Below are positions 1 through 5,337 of a stretch of DNA of 5,337 bases, in pieces; position 1 is the first letter of the stretch; every line of letters begins with the position of its first letter. The notes under the pieces were generated by a model. That model was not told the DNA's origin and made no database searches. It saw only the letters and a program-made list of their open reading frames with translations. Made by a program: the position numbers and the translations under genes. This stretch comes from JBCCTX01 sp964468435. Lineage in GTDB: Bacteria > Bacteroidota > Bacteroidia > J057. The stretch spans positions 1 to 5,337 of the forward strand of contig CAYXVE010000113.1 in NCBI GenBank assembly GCA_964468435.1, read 5' to 3'.

Positions 1-53
1 GATAACTCTATCGCTTTTCAATTAACAAGCACACCGCCGTGCTGAATAGTTAC
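1..53. mobile_element. possible right-hand end of an IS-like element (weak)
   Basis: The first 53 bases differ from the AT-rich DNA that follows: they include a G/C-rich core around 29-44 with a 5-bp inverted repeat, AGCAC at 28-32 and GTGCT at 39-43, around a 6-base loop. No T-run follows on the plus strand, so this is not a good terminator for rightward transcription. The block ends in TGAATAGTTAC, which read from the other strand begins GTAACTATTCA. IS66-family elements typically have ends beginning GTAA, so this could be the terminus of such an element lying to the left; the resemblance is from memory and unverified. The next eight bases, AAAATATT (54-61), would then be the target duplication. 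Frame 1 is open from the window edge to a TGA at 43-45, too short to call a gene tail. It may equally be ordinary intergenic DNA. Confidence 0.2.
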
Positions 54-84
54 AAAATATTTTAACTATTTAGATTAAACTATC

Positions 85-112
85 TATGCTTTCGTAAATT
101 TTAATATGCTTT
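85..112 (+). repeat. paired TATGCTTT repeats, 20-base spacing
   Basis: TATGCTTT occurs at 85-92 and 105-112, with the starts exactly 20 bases apart, close to two DNA turns. That spacing places both copies on one face of the helix, as expected for a dimeric or tandem activator site. The second copy lies mostly inside the loop of the inverted repeat 99-105/116-122. That these bases bind a protein is inference; the direct repeat itself is visible. Confidence 0.35.
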
Positions 113-197
113 ACAATTAAAACAATGTTTAAATAATAATATTTACCCGAATAAATATAAAAATTAAATAATAATACATGCGGATTACTTGAAATTT

Positions 198-205
198 TCC
201 ATTTG
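198..205 (+). promoter_or_regulatory. imperfect match to Bacteroidota -7 element
   Basis: The Bacteroidota primary sigma factor recognises TAnnTTTG near -7 and TTTG near -33. TCCATTTG here matches five of the six defined -7 bases, and it holds the only TTTG on the plus strand of the leader. No good -33 element lies at the expected distance upstream; CATG at 177-180 is a poor match. If this is the promoter, the transcript would begin near 210-213 with a leader of about 70 bases and would probably need an activator. Confidence 0.2.
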
Positions 206-282
206 TAAACTCATCACTCCTCAAAGACAAAAGAATTATTCTGATCAAACTTTCAAATTATTAACTTAAACTATCTACTCTC

Positions 283-3200
283 ATGAAATCTACTATTCAC
301 AGGATTCCTAGAAAGAAATTACTTCTTGTAGGAGTCTTCTTACTCACGTTGAACCTATCGATAGTGGTAGGTCAAAGTACAGTTACAGGAACTGTAACAA
401 ATGAATCCGGAGAACCAATGATAGGGGTAAGTATCCTTGTCGAGGGCACTACCACAGGGACTTTGTCCCAGGATGAAGGGCAATTTTCGATTACAGTTAC
501 ACCAGAAAATTCGAAACTTATTTTTTCTTATCTGGGCTATGAAACGCAGCAGGTTCAACTAGAGGGAAGGACACAAATTGATGTTACGCTTACAGAAAGT
601 GTAACATCTCTGGACGAGGTTGTGGTTGTAGGATATGGTACCGTAAAGAAAAAGGATCTAACAGGAGCGGTAACCCAGATTGATGCTACCAAGATCGCTA
701 ATCAGTCGCCTAATTCTGTTACAGATTTACTTCGTGCCAATGTACCAGGGCTAAATGTAGGGTTTAACAATTCCCCTAAAGGGGTAAGTCAGCTTCAGGT
801 ACGAGGAAGAAACTCACTAAATGCAGGATCAAGCCCCCTGATTGTTGTAGATGGCATGATATTCAATGGAGATCTATCTGATATTAATCCTGCGGATATC
901 GATAAGGTTGATGTCATGAAAGATGCGAGTTCTGCAGCTGTATATGGAGCACGTGCTGCGAATGGAGTAGTATTGATTACTACCAAACGCGGTGAAGGTC
1001 AGGTACCCACTGTGAATTTAAACAGTAGTATTGGACTTGCCACAAATGCTATAGTACACAGGCCTTATGACCCTGAGGGCTATGCTGAATGGCGTACAGA
1101 TGTATTTAAAAGTATCAATGTTAACCACGAACAAACCCCCGGAAGATTTGACAACCCCAATGATCTTCCACCCGGCGTAACGCTTGAGCAATGGCTATCT
1201 TATGATGGAGCGCAGGGAGATCCTACTACTGCCTGGTTAAATAGAATTGGGTTTCAGGATGTGGAAATTGCCAATTATTTGGCTGGCAACAGTGTAGATT
1301 GGTATGACCAGATTTTCCAGGCTGGGTTGAGAACTGATAATACCTTAAGTTTATCCGGAACCAGAAACGATATCAAGTATTACTGGTCAATCGGACATAC
1401 AGATAATGAAGGAATCATTCAAGGAGAAAGATTTACCACCATTCGTTCCAGGCTCAACATAGAAAGTAATGTGAATGACTGGCTGACAGTCGGTGCAAAT
1501 ATTCAATTTGCAGACCGGGATGAAAGTTCAGTCCCAGCAGAATGGTGGATGGTCACCCGTGCATCTCCCTGGGGGTCTGAACGTTCTGATGACGGTTCGA
1601 CATTAAGATTTAGTCCTCAGGATGATCCTGGAGCCGGGGCTCGGCATCCCCACCTGAGAAAAACCTATACTGATCGTTTAAGAAAATTCAATACCCTTAA
1701 TACACGAATCTATGCTACTGTTGAGCTTCCTTTAGGATTCTCTTATCAATTTGCACTTGTAAATCGTTTTGAATGGAATCAGTTCTTCAATCACCAATCA
1801 TCAGAGTCCCCTGAGTGGGCCACAGGTACCGCTTTCAGGGACCATACCAAGATTCAAGAATGGCAAATGGATAATATCATCAAGTGGAATAAAACCTTTG
1901 GAGGACATACATTTGATGCAACTTTTCTAGCATATGCAGAGGAATTTCAAATATTTGGAGACCGTACGACCAGTGGAATCTTTGACCCTAATGATCTTCT
2001 GGGATACAATAATCTATCTTTAGGTACAGCTTTCTCTCTTTCAGGTACAGATGAAAAAAGCACAGGAGATGCATTGATGGGCAGACTAAATTACAGTTTC
2101 CGTTCCAAGTATCTACTTTCAGGATCTGTAAGAAGAGATGGATTTTCCGCTTTTGGGGAAAATAACCGGAGAGCCACATTCCCATCCGTTTCAGGAGGTT
2201 GGGTAATCTCAGAGGAATCTTTTTTCAACTCCCCCCTCGTAGATTACTTAAAACTTCGTGTATCCTGGGGAGAAAATGGAAATAGAAATATTGGTAGATA
2301 TGCAGCACTCTCTCAGTTAATCGCAGGTAAAAACCTAGTGGTAGATGGTAGTGGAACCGTACAAACCGTTTCTACCCTGTCAAACACGACCATGGAGAAT
2401 CAGGACCTTCAGTGGGAACGTACCACTGCATGGAATATAGGAATGGATGTAAATATCCTTAAGGGGAAGGTAGACGCTACGTTTGAGTATTATGATATGA
2501 CAACCGAAGATCTATTGGTAAGACGTGCTCTTCCAAATGTCATAGGATTCTCCAGTGTATTTACCAACCTTGGCGAGATTCAGAACCGGGGGTTTGAGAT
2601 GTTTATTAATACGAGAAATATCGAGAGGCCCTCCTTCACCTGGAGTAGTACATTCAATCTCTCTCTTAATAGAAATAAAATTATCAGCTTATATGGAGAT
2701 ACTGACGAAGAGGGTAATGAGTTGGATGATATCACCAATCGCTGGTTTATAGGTCGTGCCATAGATGAGATATGGGACCTGAACGAGTTAGGAGTTTATA
2801 AAAGCAGTGAAGTAGAGCAAGCAGAGAGATACGGAGTTTTTCCCGGAGACTTCAAGCTGGAAGACAAAAACAATGATGGAGTATATACGATAGAAGATCG
2901 AGACTTTTTGGGATTTACTACTCCCCGTTTCCGCTGGACCTTTGTCAATAATTTTACGTTCTGGAAAAATCTTGACTTTTCTGTGGAAATCTACTCTCTC
3001 TGGGGACAAAAGAGGGCATTTAATCCTGCCAAAAACAGAGACGGGTTCATTGATCGTACAAATTCTTTACAGACTCCCTACTGGACTCCCGATAATCAAT
3101 TAGATGATTATGCGAGATTATTCTCTAGTGATGGTAGTGCTAGTTTCAACATTTACAGAGACAATTCATTCATCCGTTTACAGAACCTCACACTATCCTA

Positions 3201-3390
3201 TAGACTCCCTGTTCAATTTTTAAATAGATTTTCCATCAAGAGCCTCAGGGTATATGGGAATGTAAGGAATGTATATGTGTGGGCACCTCACTGGGATCTA
3301 TATGATCCTGAAGCAAGCGAAGTTGATGGTACCGCTGGTCTTGTTCCTACCCCAAGGTATTATACATTGGGGATTAATCTTTCACTATAG
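283..3390 (+). CDS. SusC/RagA family TonB-linked outer-membrane transporter
   Basis: This 1035-residue protein is a complete SusC-type transporter that imports a ligand, usually a glycan oligomer, across the outer membrane with TonB energy. A signal peptide (basic residues 7-12, hydrophobic core 13-29) probably ends after Gly30. A carboxypeptidase-regulatory-like beta domain follows at about 33-105, then a TonB box, DEVVVVGYG, at 111-119. The plug domain spans about 120-240, with LLRANVPGLNV (149-159), LQVRGRNS (171-178) and SPLIVVDG (184-191). The barrel fills 245-1035, with the family's DWYDQIF segment at 339-345. Residues 861-872, DKNNDGVYTIED, form an EF-hand-like calcium loop commonly seen in the family. 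The protein ends in LSL rather than the usual aromatic residue. No STN domain is present. The ATG is fixed by an in-frame TAA at 262-264 with no other start between. The SusD partner follows after 45 bases. The substrate cannot be deduced from the sequence. Confidence 0.97.
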   Translation: MKSTIHRIPRKKLLLVGVFLLTLNLSIVVGQSTVTGTVTNESGEPMIGVSILVEGTTTGTLSQDEGQFSITVTPENSKLIFSYLGYETQQVQLEGRTQIDVTLTESVTSLDEVVVVGYGTVKKKDLTGAVTQIDATKIANQSPNSVTDLLRANVPGLNVGFNNSPKGVSQLQVRGRNSLNAGSSPLIVVDGMIFNGDLSDINPADIDKVDVMKDASSAAVYGARAANGVVLITTKRGEGQVPTVNLNSSIGLATNAIVHRPYDPEGYAEWRTDVFKSINVNHEQTPGRFDNPNDLPPGVTLEQWLSYDGAQGDPTTAWLNRIGFQDVEIANYLAGNSVDWYDQIFQAGLRTDNTLSLSGTRNDIKYYWSIGHTDNEGIIQGERFTTIRSRLNIESNVNDWLTVGANIQFADRDESSVPAEWWMVTRASPWGSERSDDGSTLRFSPQDDPGAGARHPHLRKTYTDRLRKFNTLNTRIYATVELPLGFSYQFALVNRFEWNQFFNHQSSESPEWATGTAFRDHTKIQEWQMDNIIKWNKTFGGHTFDATFLAYAEEFQIFGDRTTSGIFDPNDLLGYNNLSLGTAFSLSGTDEKSTGDALMGRLNYSFRSKYLLSGSVRRDGFSAFGENNRRATFPSVSGGWVISEESFFNSPLVDYLKLRVSWGENGNRNIGRYAALSQLIAGKNLVVDGSGTVQTVSTLSNTTMENQDLQWERTTAWNIGMDVNILKGKVDATFEYYDMTTEDLLVRRALPNVIGFSSVFTNLGEIQNRGFEMFINTRNIERPSFTWSSTFNLSLNRNKIISLYGDTDEEGNELDDITNRWFIGRAIDEIWDLNELGVYKSSEVEQAERYGVFPGDFKLEDKNNDGVYTIEDRDFLGFTTPRFRWTFVNNFTFWKNLDFSVEIYSLWGQKRAFNPAKNRDGFIDRTNSLQTPYWTPDNQLDDYARLFSSDGSASFNIYRDNSFIRLQNLTLSYRLPVQFLNRFSIKSLRVYGNVRNVYVWAPHWDLYDPEASEVDGTAGLVPTPRYYTLGINLSL

Positions 3391-3412
3391 CATCATTGTC
3401 TTATCTCATTTA

Positions 3413-3430
3413 TATTATTCTTTAATAATA
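3413..3430 (+). promoter_or_regulatory. A/T-only hairpin just before the SusD start
   Basis: TATTATT at 3413-3419 and AATAATA at 3424-3430 are perfect inverse complements around the four-base loop CTTT, giving a 7-bp stem that ends five bases before the SusD ATG. It lies in the 45-base SusC-SusD gap where the ribosome must initiate, and there is no Shine-Dalgarno sequence. With only A-U pairs it would be a weak structure in RNA. It might tune SusD translation or mark an RNA cleavage site; it could also be chance in an AT-rich gap. It has no proper T-run after it and is not a terminator. Confidence 0.35.
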
Positions 3431-3435
3431 CTATC

Positions 3436-5259
3436 ATGTCTTTCAATAAAATATACAAATTCAGTATATTCTTCCTCACGTTTATCCTGGTTTTCACACT
3501 AAGCTGTGATGAGGACTTTCTGGAACCGGATGAATTATCATTTTATACTCCAGGAAATGCACTAAACATTGCGGATGGTATGAGGGGCTTACTTTCTGAG
3601 GCTATGGCCAATCTCAGAGCAGAGTTTTACGGAGATGGAGCTCCTATGATTACTGAAAATATATTCTCGGAGGTGGCGGTAGAAGGTACTACAGATAAAT
3701 CAGGTCCAGCACAAGACCTGAATTTATTGATCCTTCCTGATGCTAATCTTAATAGTTCTAACACCAACAGGATTGGATGGTATTGGAATGAATGGTATGA
3801 AGGGATCAAATTTGCCAATACTGTAATCACCCGTATTGACGATGCAGAGTTTGAGTCAGAAGAAGAAAAAAATGCCATTCTAGGTACTGCATACTTTCAC
3901 CGAGCCTACCGATATTATCGATTGACCCAGCAATTTGGAGATGTACCTGCCATTATGGAAGAAATCTCTTCCCCAAAACTTGATTTCACCTCTACTACAC
4001 GTATAGCGATATTACAAAAGATCAAGGGTGATCTAGAACAAGCGGTTAATTGGGTACCAGAAATGACCAATAAAGGAGAAGTAAGTCGTGGGGCAGTGTT
4101 ACATCTGCTGACTAAGGTCCACTTAGCTATGGCTGACTTCGATGCAGCAATTGCCACTGCAAATCAGGTGATTGATGGGGGAATGTATGCCTTAATGACC
4201 GAAAGATTTGGTTCTGAAAGAGATAACCCTGAAAGAAATGTGATATGGGACCTACATAGACCCGAAAACAAGAGTATTCCAGAAAATACTGAAGCTATCA
4301 TGAATGTTATCTCGAGGTTGGGATTTGAAGGATCTGGTTCAATAACCAGTCTAATGCGACAAGCGGTACCACTATGGTGGAGATTCATAAACACCCCAGA
4401 TGGGGCTAATGGCATGACAGATAATCCAAATGCAGAGATCCCATATGTAAGTCTCTTTGGTAGAGGTATTGGGCGTAACCGTGGCACTCCTTATAGTACG
4501 AAATTTATATGGACAGATGATAATGATCTGAGACATAAGTTTCCAAACTGGATGCGTATGGAAGATCTTACCTACAATGCGCCTAGCTTAAAGGATGCAG
4601 GGAACCCATTTTACGATCAACCCCTCCAGTTATTCACCGAAGATGGAACCATTTTATGTTCAGACACGATACGAAATTGGTATGACTGGCCCCACTACAA
4701 GTTGTACATTCCAGACCCAGAAAGAGCCAGACCCGCAGGGGGATATTCTGATTGGTATGTTTTTCGCTTAGCAGAAACTTATCTACTCAGGGCTGAAGCT
4801 TATGTGTGGAAAGACGATCTTGCAAGTGCTGCGGCAGATATCAATATCGTAAGAAGGAGGGCAGGAGCAGGAGACCTTATGCCTAATGAAATCAATATAG
4901 GTACTGTACTTGATGAAAGGGCTAGAGAATTGTATTATGAAGAACCCAGAAATACAGAGTTAACCCGTATTGCATTCATTTTTGCTCAAACTGGCAAAAC
5001 TGCCTATAATGGCAAGTCTTATAGCCTTGAAAATTTTCATGAGAACAATTTCTGGTATGACCGCATCATGGAATCTACTGCATTTTACAATCAAGGCGTA
5101 ATCACTATACATGGGGATGAATACACTATGAGTCCTTACCATGCCCTTTATCCAATACCTGCAAGTGCAATCAATGCCAATACTCAGGGCAGAATTAATC
5201 AGAACCTTGGCTATCCAGGTGCTGAAAATAATGTGCCTCCACAAACTGAAGTACCTTAG
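3436..5259 (+). CDS. SusD/RagB family surface glycan-binding lipoprotein
   Basis: This 607-residue protein is the SusD-type partner that caps the SusC barrel outside the cell and binds its ligand. A hydrophobic signal peptide (9-22) ends in a loose lipobox, TLSC, with lipidated Cys24. The following DEDFLE is acidic, like the lipoprotein export signal that sends Bacteroidota lipoproteins to the surface. The N-terminal SusD-like helical domain shows the conserved WNEWYEGIKFANTVI (117-131) and FHRAYRYYRLTQQFGDVPAI (154-173). The C-terminal SusD domain shows YVFRLAETYLLRAEAY (441-456), INIVRRRAGA (469-478), ERARELYYEEPR (494-505) and the closing YPIPASAIN (572-580) and QNLGYPG (589-595). It is somewhat longer than many SusD proteins, with an aromatic-rich stretch at 310-440 (WW at 314-315, NWYDW at 414-418) where ligand contacts may lie; that is inference. 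The ATG is the first start after the SusC stop. It is co-transcribed with the SusC gene by position. Confidence 0.97.
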   Translation: MSFNKIYKFSIFFLTFILVFTLSCDEDFLEPDELSFYTPGNALNIADGMRGLLSEAMANLRAEFYGDGAPMITENIFSEVAVEGTTDKSGPAQDLNLLILPDANLNSSNTNRIGWYWNEWYEGIKFANTVITRIDDAEFESEEEKNAILGTAYFHRAYRYYRLTQQFGDVPAIMEEISSPKLDFTSTTRIAILQKIKGDLEQAVNWVPEMTNKGEVSRGAVLHLLTKVHLAMADFDAAIATANQVIDGGMYALMTERFGSERDNPERNVIWDLHRPENKSIPENTEAIMNVISRLGFEGSGSITSLMRQAVPLWWRFINTPDGANGMTDNPNAEIPYVSLFGRGIGRNRGTPYSTKFIWTDDNDLRHKFPNWMRMEDLTYNAPSLKDAGNPFYDQPLQLFTEDGTILCSDTIRNWYDWPHYKLYIPDPERARPAGGYSDWYVFRLAETYLLRAEAYVWKDDLASAAADINIVRRRAGAGDLMPNEINIGTVLDERARELYYEEPRNTELTRIAFIFAQTGKTAYNGKSYSLENFHENNFWYDRIMESTAFYNQGVITIHGDEYTMSPYHALYPIPASAINANTQGRINQNLGYPGAENNVPPQTEVP

Positions 5260-5282
5260 TTTATTTGAAGGCTGTGTTAATG

Positions 5283-5326
5283 AAAAAAAGGGAAGCTCGA
5301 AAATTTGACTTTCCTTTTTTTGTTTT
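5283..5326 (+). terminator. Rho-independent terminator closing the operon
   Basis: A7-GGGAAG at 5283-5295 pairs with CTTTCC-T7 at 5309-5321, giving 13 bp with a single G-U wobble, around a 13-base loop that can itself fold further (TCGA at 5297-5300 with TTGA at 5305-5308, one wobble). The T-tract, interrupted once by G at 5322, continues to 5326. It starts 23 bases after the SusD stop, so the transcript very probably ends here. The A-tract on the left means the same structure also has a T-tract on the opposite strand and could stop a leftward transcript from a gene beyond the window. Confidence 0.88.
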
Positions 5327-5337
5327 ACATGATTCTT

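Larger units (their letters stand above)
75..277 (+). repeat. 12-base direct repeat flanking the leader
   Basis: TTAAACTATCTA occurs exactly at 75-86 and again at 266-277, 191 bases apart. The downstream copy ends five bases before the SusC ATG at 283. The upstream copy runs into TG, making an ATG at 86-88 that opens only a three-codon frame (Met-Leu-Ser-stop). The match stops at both edges. It could be a duplicated regulator site, a relic of a duplicated translation-start leader, or chance in AT-rich sequence. Confidence 0.5.
54..282 (+). promoter_or_regulatory. AT-rich leader of the SusC/SusD operon
   Basis: This 229-base non-coding stretch precedes the SusC-like gene and must hold its promoter unless transcription enters from further left. 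It is very rich in A and T and has stops in all frames. It contains a 12-base direct repeat (75-86 and 266-277), paired TATGCTTT octamers (85-92 and 105-112), a 7-bp inverted repeat (TTTTAAT at 99-105, ATTAAAA at 116-122) and a 6-bp one (TAAATA at 130-135, TATTTA at 140-145). In such AT-rich DNA the short inverted repeats may be chance. No Shine-Dalgarno sequence precedes the ATG; the last bases are pyrimidine-rich (CTACTCTC). This fits Bacteroidota, where Shine-Dalgarno pairing is largely unused. No riboswitch or small RNA gene was recognised. Confidence 0.5.

Noticed and set aside
28..43. AGCAC/GTGCT hairpin as a terminator of an upstream gene.
   Set aside because: The stem is only 5 bp and no T-run follows on the plus strand; on the minus strand only the weak TTGTTAATT follows.
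86..97. Tiny upstream frame ATG CTT TCG TAA in the leader.
   Set aside because: Three codons long, no Shine-Dalgarno or other start signal; too short to support as a regulatory upstream frame.
130..145. TAAATA/TATTTA inverted repeat as an operator.
   Set aside because: All A/T, 6 bp, within a stretch of very low complexity; too likely by chance to stand alone.
2555..2752. Open frames of 60-107 codons overlapping the two genes on both strands (for example plus 2555-2752 and 3269-3502, minus 4164-4487 and 4960-5244).
   Set aside because: Each lies within or overlaps a clearly coding gene in another frame, shows no recognisable domain, and has the irregular composition of a shadow frame.
3388..3438. 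SusC and SusD are in the same reading frame, separated only by the TAG at 3388-3390, with 15 open codons in between, so readthrough would fuse them.
   Set aside because: A 45-base gap free of stops in one frame is expected by chance about half the time, and SusD has its own signal peptide and lipobox that require a separate N-terminus. No readthrough context was recognised.
1..5337. CRISPR array, tRNA or rRNA genes, or a defence or toxin system.
   Set aside because: No regularly spaced repeats, no tRNA-like cloverleaf or rRNA motifs were recognised, and both genes are fully explained as SusC and SusD family members.

Overview
The window holds one complete SusC/SusD pair from a member of the Bacteroidota: a TonB-dependent outer-membrane transporter of the SusC/RagA family (283-3390) followed in the same direction by its surface lipoprotein partner of the SusD/RagB family (3436-5259). 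This gene pair in this order, the AT-rich non-coding DNA, the lack of a Shine-Dalgarno sequence before either start, and the acidic lipoprotein export signal after the SusD cysteine all point to that phylum. Cytophagales or Flavobacteriia seem likely from overall style, but the sequence does not settle it.

Layout. Positions 1-53 are a less AT-rich fragment with a small inverted repeat; they may be the end of something lying to the left, possibly an insertion sequence (weak). Positions 54-282 are a very AT-rich leader with no credible gene. It carries two copies of a 12-base direct repeat, one of them abutting the susC-like start, a pair of 8-base repeats spaced exactly 20 bases apart, and one imperfect match to the Bacteroidota -7 promoter element. 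The susC-like gene follows, then a 45-base gap containing an all-A/T hairpin just before the SusD start, then the susD-like gene. A strong hairpin with A- and T-tracts lies 23 bases after the SusD stop and closes the unit.

How the genes work together. By homology the SusC barrel spans the outer membrane and imports a ligand, normally a glycan oligomer, using energy passed from TonB through the EVVVVGYG box. The SusD lipoprotein sits over the barrel as a hinged lid that binds ligand. No glycoside hydrolase, lyase, sulfatase, regulator or anti-sigma factor is encoded in the window, so the substrate cannot be named. The SusC has no N-terminal STN domain, which argues against the ECF-sigma/anti-sigma mode of control.

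I see no sign of a new enzyme or defence system. The items most worth checking are the non-coding ones: the leader repeats, the hairpin at the SusD start, and the nature of the first 53 bases. All other long open frames overlapping the two genes look like shadows of them.
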